Of a stretch of 56,712 bases of DNA, positions 1 to 7,764 are shown in pieces; position 1 is the first letter of the stretch; the number at the start of each line of letters is the position of its first letter. The notes beneath the pieces were generated by a model. The model was not told the DNA's origin. It saw only the letters and a program-made list of their open reading frames with translations, and did no database searches. The translations under genes were made by a program, and so were the position numbers. The stretch covers positions 1 to 56,712 of the forward strand of contig CAZCHH010000014.1 of NCBI GenBank assembly GCA_964498585.1, read 5' to 3'. The DNA comes from JAAYJM01 sp964498585 (GTDB taxonomy: Bacteria > Bacteroidota > Ignavibacteria > Kapaibacteriales > UBA2268).

Positions 1-868
1 ATATTTATTACTGTGTCATTCTGAAGCACCTGATAAAGCAAATGCTTTCTTACAATGGAGATGACATAATTAAATGTGTCATTCTGCCGGATGTCAGAAT
101 CCATCTTATTATTGTTTAACTCTATTCAATTTTAGCTATTTCAATGAATCATTTGGGCTTGCCCAAATGTATCGTGAGCAAGCTCACTTGCTTTCCCAAG
201 ATGGATTCTGGCATAAGCCAGAATGACAAGAAAAGATGTCATACTGAAGCACCAGATAAAGCAAATGCTTTTTATTAATGGAAATAACAGAAAGTTTAGA
301 AAGATTAGTTGTTTATACTATAAGTAAAAAAGTATATATGTCATTAGTAATCCATTAAAAAGAGAGATTTTTTAAAAAGGAAATGATATAGCAATTATTC
401 CCTGCTGGCTAATAATAGCTCACAAAAATTAGTTCTTATAGAAGGAGATAGAAATAATTTTAGTTCATTGAAATTTATACCGTAGGAATTATATATTTGT
501 AATAAGAATAATCCTTTACTGAGTTAATCCCCTATGAATTATATAAATTAAAAAGCTATTCATATTTAATTCCCACTGAATAAAAACTCTAAAAGAAAGC
601 ATTGTAACAAATATATTATCCCTACAGGATAAGTAGAATAGAAAGATATTTTAAAGATGTGAGTAATGAATAGCTAACAAGGAGTTAAAAGGAAAAGTCA
701 ATTTTTTTCTATTAAAAAAATTGATATACATTTTGATATTATTCTTATATTACATACACTTACTATATCAAGGAAAGTTGAAAATATTATAAAGAAAAGA
801 ACAATAAATTTTACATAAATTAAAATAATTACTATTAATTAAAAATATTTTAGTAATTTTGTAATAAC
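1..868. repeat. Repeat-rich intergenic region, no gene seen
   Basis: No convincing coding frame lies before the tRNA. The segment is a mosaic of interspersed repeats: a 152-bp inverted-terminal element at 77-228, and a segment at 471-540 that recurs near the window end (56604-56671). A third piece around 571-660 resembles 4285-4361; both carry a hairpin-like core of the form 'atccct...gggata'. A motif at 26-70 and 248-290 ('gataaagcaaatgctt') also recurs at 33991-34035. The rest is very AT-rich with nothing recognisable. Confidence 0.7.
77..228 (+). repeat. 152-bp MITE-like element, copy 1
   Basis: Runs from 'tgtcattctg' to 'cagaatgaca'. The first and last about 30 bp are imperfect inverted repeats of each other (tgtcattctg..gaatccatctt against aagatggattc..cagaatgaca). 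A copy of the same length lies in inverse orientation at 51784-51935 and differs at only a handful of positions. It has no coding capacity, which fits a non-autonomous, transposase-mobilised or structural repeat. No clear target duplication was identified. Confidence 0.75.
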
Positions 869-955
869 GGAAAGGTGCAGGAGTGGCTTAACTGGCACGC
901 CTGGAAAGCGTGTGTATTCGAAAGGGTACCGTGGGTTCGAATCCCACCTTTTCCG
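869..955 (+). tRNA. tRNA-Ser (anticodon GGA)
   Basis: A complete 87-nt class II tRNA. The acceptor 5' strand GGAAAGG (869-875) pairs with CTTTTCC (948-954) with one G-U, and the discriminator is G955. The anticodon stem CACGC/GCGTG (896-900/908-912) encloses the loop CTGGAAA, giving anticodon GGA at 903-905 for UCC/UCU serine codons. The extra arm is long, as in tRNA-Ser. The T stem GTGGG/CCCAC encloses TTCGAAT. CCA is not encoded. Confidence 0.96.
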
Positions 956-1036
956 CAAAACTTCAATTTATATTTTTAAGAGATTAAACCATTTCTTTTA
1001 TTATTTTGTCTATATTCTAAATATTGAGCTAAGGGA

Positions 1037-1603
1037 ATGAATACTTTGCTAGTTGAAGATGACAATAAAATAATTGAAGAATACACAAGTGGTAACAGCA
1101 ATTTAGCAGCTACTTCCTTTGTCAGAAAATACCAAAAGTTCGTTTTCTCTGTTGCTCTTCGTTATTTAAATAATTTTGAAGACGCTGACGAAGCTACTCA
1201 AGATGTATTTCTGAAAGCTCTTACAAACATTCATAAGTTTAAAAAACAAAGCTCTGTAAAAACTTGGCTTTATAGAATCACAATGAATCACTGCAATAAC
1301 ATAACAAGAAGTAAGAAGTTTAAATTCTGGTCACGTTTAGAAAAAAATTCTCCAGAATATGAGAACACACCAGAAAATACCGACCCACACAAGATTCTAG
1401 AAAATAAAAACTTTGAGGAACAATTTCTACTTTTGCTTGGTACATTACCCAAAAAGCAGCGGGAGGTCTTCAGCTTAAGATATTTTGAAAATCTCCAATA
1501 TGATGAAATTTCGAATATGCTTGGGACTTCGATTGGCGGACTCAAAGCAAATTACTACCAAGCAACTAAAAAAGTGGCTGCCTTATTAAAAAAAATTAAA
1601 TAA
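1037..1603 (+). CDS. ECF-type RNA polymerase sigma factor
   Basis: A 188-residue sigma-70 family factor with only regions 2 and 4, as in extracytoplasmic-function sigmas. Region 2 (about residues 20-90) has the acidic 'DADEATQDVF' core-binding and -10 recognition segment. Region 4 (about 128-185) carries the helix-turn-helix 'YDEISNMLGTSIGGLKANYY', where GTSIGGLKA corresponds to the GxSxGxVK(S/A) recognition helix. The next gene starts 9 bp downstream and looks like its membrane-bound anti-sigma factor, so activity is probably controlled by an envelope signal. Regulon unknown. Start ATG follows 'aaggga' closely; no better start is seen. Confidence 0.93.
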   Translation: MNTLLVEDDNKIIEEYTSGNSNLAATSFVRKYQKFVFSVALRYLNNFEDADEATQDVFLKALTNIHKFKKQSSVKTWLYRITMNHCNNITRSKKFKFWSRLEKNSPEYENTPENTDPHKILENKNFEEQFLLLLGTLPKKQREVFSLRYFENLQYDEISNMLGTSIGGLKANYYQATKKVAALLKKIK

Positions 1604-1612
1604 CGGTGATTT

Positions 1613-2320
1613 ATGAAAAAGGACAAGAATTTTTCTTATAAGCAAATTCAGGAACTTCTTCCGGATTATGTATTTAACAGAATTTCCGATGAGGAAAAAA
1701 TCAAATTTGAGCAAGAGCTTCCGAAGTATTCTGATTTACAAGATGAAATTAAAGAAGTAAAAAGCGTTTTTGCTAAATTAGATAAAATGGATTTAGACAA
1801 TACTCTTTCTCATTACACCCGAAATACTTCTGTAAAAGTAAACAATCGTCTTGCAGCTAAAAAACAAAAAGTACCATTTTTTAACAATGCTGTAAAATAT
1901 CTTATACCTACTGCAGCATTATTTTTCATTGCTTACTTTGTCTTTTTCAATTACAACAAGCCAAATTCAGATTCCAATCAAATTGATGAACAGCAAAAGA
2001 TTTCTTTTCTATGTGAGAAAGATACTACTGCACTTTTCGATAGCAGCTTAACTAATGAAGATTATTTAGAATTATCATTTTTTTATTCTACTAATTATCA
2101 CTCTAATGATGCAATAGAGTACGCTATTGAAGATATAGCAAGCAACGATTTTTTTAATGATATAATTTTAACGCATATTTTTTCTAACAACGAAGAAATA
2201 GAAGATATTGATTATAGTCAATCATATTACTATGAATTTATTAATAATCTTAATGAAATAGATGAAACAATTTTTCAAGAAATATTAAAGGAGCTCGAAG
2301 ATGTTAAAATCACTTCGTAA
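1613..2320 (+). CDS. Putative membrane anti-sigma factor
   Basis: A 235-residue protein with a cytoplasmic N-terminal half, one predicted membrane helix near residues 97-115 (VKYLIPTAALFFIAYFVFFN), and an acidic, Asn/Asp/Glu-rich C-terminal part outside. The N-terminus (KQIQELLPDYVFNRISDEEK) resembles the anti-sigma domain of ECF partners ('LPDYV.G.LS.EE'). No zinc-binding HxxxCxxC is present, so it is not a ZAS-type factor. It sits 9 bp after the sigma gene and overlaps the next gene by 20 bp. Function is inferred from context plus topology; no enzyme motif is visible. Confidence 0.7.
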   Translation: MKKDKNFSYKQIQELLPDYVFNRISDEEKIKFEQELPKYSDLQDEIKEVKSVFAKLDKMDLDNTLSHYTRNTSVKVNNRLAAKKQKVPFFNNAVKYLIPTAALFFIAYFVFFNYNKPNSDSNQIDEQQKISFLCEKDTTALFDSSLTNEDYLELSFFYSTNYHSNDAIEYAIEDIASNDFFNDIILTHIFSNNEEIEDIDYSQSYYYEFINNLNEIDETIFQEILKELEDVKITS

Positions 2321-2840
2321 TATCGCAATTTATGCATTATTCTTATGTATAGCCACTTCAGTAGTTTTCAGTCAACCACCTCACGCTAAAGAGCGCATTG
2401 ATAACGTAAAAAAAGTAAAATTGATTGATGCACTTGATTTAGATGAGCAGCAGTCAGAAAAATTTCTAGCTAAATATAAATCCTGGGAAAAGAAAATTCA
2501 GGATAAAAAAGAAGCAATAGAAATAATTACTGATGAAATTGACCTGCTCATTAGAAAGAAAGCAAGTAATGATGAAATTACTAAGAAAACTAAGGAATTT
2601 CTTACTCTGCAAAGTCAGTTTAATCAATTAATAACAGACAAATTTAAAGAATTTGAAACTATGCTTAATCCAATAAATTTTGCTAAATTTGTAATGTTTG
2701 AAGAAAGATTTACAAAAGAACTTCAAAGAATGCTTATGAAAAGATTTGATAGGGAAGAAAGAAAAGAATTTAGAAAAAGCAAAAAAGGCGATTTAAGAGA
2801 AGAACCCAGAGATGATTTTAAAGGTGCTCCTAGGGATTAG
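2301..2840 (+). CDS. Spy/CpxP-like secreted helical protein
   Basis: A 179-residue protein with a signal peptide (about residues 1-24, cleavage near VFSQ). The mature part is charged and almost entirely helical. The segment 'LIDALDLDEQQSEKFLAKY' resembles the LTxxQ region of periplasmic Spy/CpxP/ZraP-type proteins, and the later 'FVMFEERFTKELQRML' resembles the second such region. The C-terminus is strongly basic/acidic. It overlaps the anti-sigma gene by 20 bp, so it is probably co-translated and may be part of the envelope-stress circuit. The Spy assignment is by motif resemblance only. Confidence 0.6.
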   Translation: MLKSLRNIAIYALFLCIATSVVFSQPPHAKERIDNVKKVKLIDALDLDEQQSEKFLAKYKSWEKKIQDKKEAIEIITDEIDLLIRKKASNDEITKKTKEFLTLQSQFNQLITDKFKEFETMLNPINFAKFVMFEERFTKELQRMLMKRFDREERKEFRKSKKGDLREEPRDDFKGAPRD

Positions 2841-2910
2841 TTTTTCTCTCTGTTACAATTTATATAATAAATGTGTCATTCTGACGAATGACAGAATGAC
2901 AAGTAAAGAT

Positions 2911-2990
2911 GTCATTGGTAAACGAAGTGAGGAATCTCAAAGATTGTGCTAACAAGTATTTGTGAGATTCTTCGCTTTGCTCAGAATGAA
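2911..2990 (+). repeat. 80-bp palindromic repeat, copy 1
   Basis: Starts 'gtcattggta' and ends 'cagaatgaac'. The arms 'gaagtgaggaatctcaa' and 'tgtgagattcttcgctt' are complementary across a roughly 20-bp centre. Related copies lie at 10940-11019, 34044-34122, 56284-56364 and, degenerate, around 52062-52130. Confidence 0.75.
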
Positions 2991-3045
2991 CCACTTTAGC
3001 ATTTTTGACGTGTAACTACTTATATTACAAATATTTCAAGCGATA

Positions 3046-3110
3046 AATCAACCATCGGGTTAACCCGATGGTTGATTGTTCTTAACAAGGGATTACAATC
3101 CCTTGTTAAG
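3046..3110. repeat. Two back-to-back perfect palindromes
   Basis: 3046-3077 is a perfect 32-bp palindrome (aatcaaccatcgggtt and its complement, no loop). 3081-3110 is a second hairpin with a 14-bp perfect stem (cttaacaagggatt) and a 2-nt loop. They are 3 bp apart and neither is followed by a T-run, so they are not typical terminators. Confidence 0.8.
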
Positions 3111-3308
3111 ATTTAGTAAGCATAACATAGTTCATTTTCTCAAAAGTAAACGTCTTCGTTTATATTCGCCTCAGAATGACACGGTAAAATTATGTTATCT
3201 CCATTTAAATAAAGGTCTTACTTCATTTTAGGGTTCAGAATAACAATTTATAGTACTTCTTTAAGATTCTTCATTAATTGTTAAATTACTGGATAAAAAT
3301 TTAAACAA

Positions 3309-4082
3309 ATGATTGAAATAAATAACTTATATAAAAGTTTCGGGCAAAAAAACGTCTTAAATGGCGTGAGTATGAATATTCCAAATGGTTCTACTATGTG
3401 TATTATTGGACGCTCCGGCTGTGGAAAAAGCGTTTTGCTTAAACATATAGTCGGACTATTAGAACCAGATAACGGCAGCGTAAAAGTTGATGATAAAGAA
3501 ATCAGTTTTTTAAGTAATTCTGAATTGTTCGAATTAAGAAGAAGAATCGGCTTTGTTTTTCAAGGTTCTGCTTTGTTCGATTCTTATAATGTATTTGAAA
3601 ATATAGTAATTGGATTATACGAACACGGTTTGCGCGATAATGGAAAACTCGAAGAAGAGGCAATCCGTGTCCTTTCTGCTGTTGGTTTGCTTCCAGAAAA
3701 ACAAAGTGTCTCTTTATCTGATTTTGAAAAAGAATGGAATATTTTAAAAGAAAAGAAGCCATCTGATTTGTCCGGTGGTATGAAGAAAAGAGTCGGAGTA
3801 GCCCGCGCTTTGGTGGGTGAGCCGGATTATATTTTTTATGATGAGCCGACTACTGGTTTAGACCCTGTTACATCAAGGCAAATAGACCAATTAATCGCTC
3901 ATCTTTCAAAAAAACTAAAAGTTACATCTTTAGTTATTACTCACGATATGTTTTCCGTCTTTGAAGTAGCAGATTCTGTTGCTATGCTTGATGAAGGCAA
4001 AGTCAGGTTTTTCGGAAATCCAAAAGAATTGAAAGAAAGCAATGACGAAAGAGTAGTTGAATTTCTTTCAAGATATGTTTAA
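3309..4082 (+). CDS. ABC transporter ATPase, MlaF/Ttg2A-like
   Basis: A 257-residue cytoplasmic ATP-binding subunit. It has Walker A GRSGCGKS (about residues 34-41), the Q-loop 'GFVFQGSALFDS', signature LSGGMKKRVGVARAL (about 155-169), Walker B YIFYDEPTTGLDP (about 177-189) and the switch His in 'VITHD'. The 'FQ(G/S)(S/G)ALFDS.tV.eNV' stretch and 'LSGGM.KRV..ARA' are typical of MlaF-family ATPases, which energise phospholipid trafficking between inner and outer membranes. No MlaE permease or MlaD gene is next to it: repeats lie on both sides. The rest of the complex must be encoded elsewhere. Confidence 0.88.
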   Translation: MIEINNLYKSFGQKNVLNGVSMNIPNGSTMCIIGRSGCGKSVLLKHIVGLLEPDNGSVKVDDKEISFLSNSELFELRRRIGFVFQGSALFDSYNVFENIVIGLYEHGLRDNGKLEEEAIRVLSAVGLLPEKQSVSLSDFEKEWNILKEKKPSDLSGGMKKRVGVARALVGEPDYIFYDEPTTGLDPVTSRQIDQLIAHLSKKLKVTSLVITHDMFSVFEVADSVAMLDEGKVRFFGNPKELKESNDERVVEFLSRYV

Positions 4083-4407
4083 GTTTTTTGTTAAGTTAAC
4101 TGTTATTTTAAACACTGTTATCCTATATGTATTGAGTATTCTGTTATTTAACAAGTGGTTACAACCAAATGCTGAGAATAATCAGCTCTGCACCTTTCTC
4201 CTCCTTTTTAGGAAAAGAACGCTTAAAACTAACTACAGTTCCTATTATCCTCATAATAAGACTAACTATTATACACAAATATTAGTTCTTATAATAGGAA
4301 GCATTATTACAAATATTTTATCCCTAACGGGATAAGTAGAATAGCAGCACGTTTTAAAGATATTGTTAACTAAAAACCAATTTTGGAGATGAGTAAGGTA
4401 AATAATA

Positions 4408-4499
4408 TTAATAACTCACCTTACGCAATTATATTTTAAGATTTTAAACAAGTTAATTTGATGCACTATTTTTCTTTTAACACAAGTACCATTCCCCTC
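4408..4499 (+). repeat. 92-bp interspersed repeat, copy 1
   Basis: From 'ttaataactcacctta' to 'acacaagtaccatt'. A diverged copy in the same orientation lies at 22811-22900. Both copies have the inverse of 'actcacctta' just outside them, on opposite sides ('gagtaaggt' at 4391; 'gagtaaggtgag' at 22912), which suggests a palindromic element with variable ends. Confidence 0.65.
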
Positions 4500-4694
4500 T
4501 TGAGAGGGGTAGGGGTGTGTTCTTGGTTGTTTATAATCAATAAATTCTGTGTTAAAGAATGTTCGTTGTAATTAGTATGGTTTATGATAATAAATTCGCT
4601 TTAATCAAATAAGCCACATAAATCGTTGTTTAAAGAATTACTCTTATTCCCAAATCCGATAATGGAAAAATGAATAAGAACACACCCCTGCCCC

Positions 4695-4972
4695 CAGGGC
4701 TGATACGTTCTTTATAATTATTGTTTTTTATAACATTCAGAAACAATTTTCATTTTTATAAAATTCCGTTAGGAATTTAATATTGGTAGAAAAATAACGA
4801 ATTGATTGTTGTAACTCCGTAGGAGTTAAATATTTAATACATCTTGATTAATATTCAACTCCTACGGAGTTGTAAAACAAAAATAGATGCAATTTCTACC
4901 AATATTTTACTCCTACGGAGTAAAAAGAATAAAATCGTTATGAATTCTAACACTTTTTAAAGAACGTATCAG
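4695..4972. mobile_element. 278-bp non-autonomous element with inverted ends and target duplication
   Basis: The ends are perfect 18-bp inverted repeats: gggctgatacgttcttta at 4697-4714 and its complement at 4958-4975. The 9-bp sequence ccctgcccc occurs on both sides (4686-4694 and 4973-4981), as expected of a target-site duplication; the exact boundary is ambiguous because duplication and inverted repeat overlap. Removing the element rejoins a sequence that is the inverse of 4490-4527, so the insertion interrupts an older repeat. Inside are several 'ctccgtaggag/ctcctacggag' palindromes (4815-4923) and no reading frame. This fits a MITE mobilised in trans. Confidence 0.8.
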
Positions 4973-5032
4973 CCCTGCCCCTCTCAAGAGGGGAATGCTT
5001 AAAATAAGTTAATAAATTATATTTAAATTTAA

Positions 5033-5120
5033 AACAAGTAAACAAGTAAACAAATAAACAAATAAACAAGTAAACAAGTAAACAAGTAAACAAGTAAACA
5101 AGTAAACAAATAAACAAATA
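5033..5120 (+). repeat. 8-bp tandem repeat array abutting a start codon
   Basis: Eleven consecutive 8-bp units (seven aacaagta, four aacaaata) with no interruption. The array ends one base before the ATG at 5122 and therefore occupies the whole ribosome-binding and probable promoter-proximal region of the MFS gene. Unit number could vary by slippage and alter expression. Confidence 0.95.
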
Positions 5121-5121
5121 A

Positions 5122-6402
5122 ATGAAATCAACAAGACGCGAAAGAATTTCATGGTATGCTTACGATTGGGCAAACTCCGGCTTTTATACAACAGTTATAA
5201 CGGTTTTCCTCGGTCCTTATTTAACAACCATAGTTAAAAATGCAGCAGACATAAATGGTTATATAAATTTATTTGGAATACCGATTTATGAAGCATCATT
5301 TTTTCCGTTTGTAGTATCCGTTTCGGTTCTGCTGCAAGTTGTATTTCTTCCATTAATCGGTGCTATAGCAGATTGGACGAAGCGAAAAAAACTTCTTCTT
5401 GGTCTGTTTGCCTATCTTGGTTCTTTCGCAACTATTGGGCTATTCTTTTTAGAAGGTCAAAGGTATTTGCTTGGAGCTGCTTTATTTATTATTGCAAACA
5501 TTTCTTTTGGCTGCTCTGTTGTAGTTTATAATTCCTTTTTAAATGATATTGCAGAAAAGCACGAAACTGACAAAGTATCTTCTATTGGCTGGGCGATGGG
5601 CTATCTCGGTGGTGGCTTGCTTCTTGCAGCAAATCTTGTTTTGTTTTCAAATGCAGAAAATCTAGGTATAACAACTGGTTATGCAATAAGGATTTCACTC
5701 CTTTCAGCAGGGGTATGGTGGGCATTTTTTACAATTTTTCCTATGCTTTTCCTTAAGGACAGATTAGCTCCACAAAGCATTCCTAAAGGACAGAACTACC
5801 TATCTTTTGGTTTCAGGCAGTTTATTCACACATTAAAAGATGCAAAAAATTATCCCCAGACCTTGCTTTTCTTAATTGCTTATTTGATTTATAATGATGG
5901 AGTGCAGGCAGTAATTGTTCTTTCATCTCAATTCGGACAGGAAGAACTTTCTCTTGACATTTCAACTCTCACTACTGCAATTTTAATCGTTCAGTTCGTT
6001 GCTTTTCTTGGTGCTTTGCTTTTCAATTTTATTGCCAAAGTAATCGGAGCAAAAAACTCAATTTTAATAAGCTTAGTGATTTGGTCGCTGGCTCTTATTT
6101 ATGCTTTTGGCTTTTTAGAAAATGAAATGCAGTTCTACATTATGGCAATTACAATAGCAGTAGTTCTGGGTGGCACACAAGCACTGAGCCGTTCTATGTT
6201 TGCTAATTTAATTCCCAATGGTAAAGAAGCAGAATATTTTAGTATGTATGAAATTAGCGAACGTGGAACAAGTTGGCTTGGTCCTTTCATTTTTGGTATT
6301 ACGCTACAGCTGTCTGGTTCGTATCGGTATGCAATCTTATCATTGATTCTCTTTTTTATAATTGGCTTTATTCTTCTAATTAGATTAAAAACAAATAAAT
6401 AA
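5122..6402 (+). CDS. MFS transporter, UMF1/Atg22-like family
   Basis: A 426-residue polytopic membrane protein with about 12 hydrophobic segments. The N-terminus 'ERISWYAYDWANSGFYTTV' is the hallmark of the UMF1/Atg22-like branch of the major facilitator superfamily. The cytoplasmic loop 'GAIADWTKRKKLLLG' matches the MFS loop 2-3 motif. 'GGTQALSRSMFANLIP' and 'SMYEISERGTSWLGP' are also typical of the family. Eukaryotic Atg22 exports amino acids from vacuoles; bacterial substrates are unknown. The ATG at 5122 is the only sensible start. No Shine-Dalgarno sequence precedes it; instead an 8-bp tandem array does. Confidence 0.9.
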   Translation: MKSTRRERISWYAYDWANSGFYTTVITVFLGPYLTTIVKNAADINGYINLFGIPIYEASFFPFVVSVSVLLQVVFLPLIGAIADWTKRKKLLLGLFAYLGSFATIGLFFLEGQRYLLGAALFIIANISFGCSVVVYNSFLNDIAEKHETDKVSSIGWAMGYLGGGLLLAANLVLFSNAENLGITTGYAIRISLLSAGVWWAFFTIFPMLFLKDRLAPQSIPKGQNYLSFGFRQFIHTLKDAKNYPQTLLFLIAYLIYNDGVQAVIVLSSQFGQEELSLDISTLTTAILIVQFVAFLGALLFNFIAKVIGAKNSILISLVIWSLALIYAFGFLENEMQFYIMAITIAVVLGGTQALSRSMFANLIPNGKEAEYFSMYEISERGTSWLGPFIFGITLQLSGSYRYAILSLILFFIIGFILLIRLKTNK

Positions 6403-6494
6403 AATAAATTTTAATATAAATTCGTCTTTTAAGTTTAATGAAAATGGCATTCCATTTTTATTAAATAATGTTAATATCTTAAAACAAATACTAT

Positions 6495-7235
6495 ATGCTG
6501 CGTAAGGAAGTAATTTACTGGGATAGTAAGAAGTTAGACAGGCAAATGGAACTTGCTATGTATGGTCATTATGGCATATCCATTTTACTTTTTCCTTCAA
6601 CTACTGACTCATATTTAGAAAATGAAGAAAACGGCTTAATACAAGCAATTCAACCACTAATTGAAGGCGGGCGGTTTAAGGTATTTTCAATTGGTTCGCT
6701 GAACTTTGAAAGCTGGCTCGCAAAAGACAAAACTAACGAAGAAAAATCGAAAACACACAACAAATACAATCAATACGTAGTTGAAGAGGTGTTGCCGTTC
6801 ATCTTCGGCGAGTGTGGCTGCGAAGTACCAATTATTACTGCTGGTGCCGCTATTGGTGCATACCACGCAGCAAACACTTTTTTCAGACGTCCCGATATTT
6901 TTCTCGGAACTGTCGCTATGAGCGGCACTTTTAATATCAGACATTTTTCTAAAGATTATTTTGAAAAAGATGTGAATTGCTATTATAATTCTCCTGTTCA
7001 TTTTTTGCCAGAGCTAAAAGATAATTACTGGCTATCATTTTTGAAAAGCAAAAAGCATATTTATCTGCTTTCTGGAAGTGGCGAAAATGAATACCCCGAA
7101 AATTCCGAGCATTTGTCCATCATTTTAAATGACAAACAAATACAAAACAAACTCGAAATCTGGGGACCTGAATGGGGACATAATTATAATACATGGAAAA
7201 AAATGCTTAGCAATGTCCTGACTAACTATTTATAG
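6495..7235 (+). CDS. Esterase-like alpha/beta-hydrolase with Ala at nucleophile position
   Basis: A 246-residue cytoplasmic protein of the putative esterase family (COG4947/PF00756-like). Visible are the core 'YGISILLFPST', the nucleophile-elbow segment 'ITAGAAIGAYHAANTFFRRP', 'VAMSGTF' and the C-terminal His in 'GPEWGHNYNTW'. The elbow reads G-A-A-I-G where the family has G-x-S-x-G: the nucleophile Ser is Ala, encoded GCT, one base from TCT. It is therefore probably not a normal serine esterase and may be a binding or structural relative. It converges on the methyltransferase gene with a 14-bp 3' overlap. Confidence 0.75.
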   Translation: MLRKEVIYWDSKKLDRQMELAMYGHYGISILLFPSTTDSYLENEENGLIQAIQPLIEGGRFKVFSIGSLNFESWLAKDKTNEEKSKTHNKYNQYVVEEVLPFIFGECGCEVPIITAGAAIGAYHAANTFFRRPDIFLGTVAMSGTFNIRHFSKDYFEKDVNCYYNSPVHFLPELKDNYWLSFLKSKKHIYLLSGSGENEYPENSEHLSIILNDKQIQNKLEIWGPEWGHNYNTWKKMLSNVLTNYL

Positions 7236-7764
7236 TTTTCAAGATTCTCACTGCTTCAAAAGCGACAATACCCGTTGCTACACTTACGTTTAATGAATGC
7301 TTTACGCCATACATTGGGATGTCTATCGCATCATCGCAACGTCCCAATACCTCATTGTCTAATCCCACTAATTCATTTCCCATTACCAAGCAAAGAGGGT
7401 AATCTTCTGCTTTTAATGATGTATAGCTACGGCTGTTGTTAGTAATTTCAACTGCAATTACTTTTATTCCTTTTTGCTTTTGTTCCTCTATTGCATCGAA
7501 AATGTTTTCGTAATAGCTCCATTTTACTGTATCAACTGCACCGAGAGCCGTTTTTTCAATTTCCTTTCGCGGAGGGTGAGGAGTGAAACCGCATAAAATC
7601 AGTTCTGAAATAAGGGCTGAATCTGCTGTCCTAAAAATTGAACCTACATTGTATAAACTTCTTATATTGCTTAGCATTATGCTTACTGGGTGCTTTTCTG
7701 TTTCCTTAGCTTCGTCAATAGACAAGCGTATATCTAATATTTCCGAATGTGTTAATTTCCTCAT
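7222..7764 (-). CDS. TrmH/SpoU-family RNA 2'-O-methyltransferase
   Basis: A 180-residue SPOUT methyltransferase. It has motif 1 'NIRSLYNVGSIFRTADS' (about residues 33-49), motif 2 'LCLVMGNELVGLD' (about 123-135) and motif 3 'MYGVKHSLNVSVATGIVAFE', which together form the knotted SAM site. It lacks an N-terminal RNA-binding extension, which is usual for short TrmH-like proteins, so the RNA target (tRNA Gm18 or rRNA) is uncertain. Its ATG overlaps the mnmE stop by one base (TAATG), so the two RNA-modification genes are probably translationally coupled. Confidence 0.88.
   Translation of the reverse strand: MRKLTHSEILDIRLSIDEAKETEKHPVSIMLSNIRSLYNVGSIFRTADSALISELILCGFTPHPPRKEIEKTALGAVDTVKWSYYENIFDAIEEQKQKGIKVIAVEITNNSRSYTSLKAEDYPLCLVMGNELVGLDNEVLGRCDDAIDIPMYGVKHSLNVSVATGIVAFEAVRILKTINS

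Larger units (their letters stand above)
2841..3308. repeat. Intergenic repeat cluster with palindromes
   Basis: No gene. It contains a 28-bp collapsed version of the 152-bp element's ends (2874-2901), an 80-bp inverted-terminal repeat (2911-2990), two adjacent palindromes (3046-3077 and 3081-3110), and a short repeat at 3138-3181 ('caaaagtaaacgtcttcg') that recurs at 34221-34262. Confidence 0.75.
4083..5121. repeat. 1-kb repeat field with nested mobile element
   Basis: No supported gene. In order it holds a 'atccctaacgggat' repeat (about 4285-4361, related to 571-660); a 92-bp repeat at 4408-4499 related to 22811-22900; a GC-rich arm at 4490-4527 containing 'cccctcttgagagggg'; its inverse partner interrupted by a 278-bp inverted-terminal element (4695-4972); and an 8-bp tandem array (5033-5120) reaching the next start codon. 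Confidence 0.8.

Noticed and set aside
4057..4335. 92-codon frame overlapping the end of the ABC ATPase gene
   Set aside because: It overlaps the real gene and its tail translates an intergenic repeat ('atccctaacgggat'); composition is not protein-like.
5033..5120. Possible CRISPR array
   Set aside because: Units are 8 bp with no spacers; it is a simple tandem repeat.
5009..5191. Minus-strand frame over the 8-bp array
   Set aside because: It simply translates the tandem repeat (LFVYLFTC...) and overlaps the MFS gene start.
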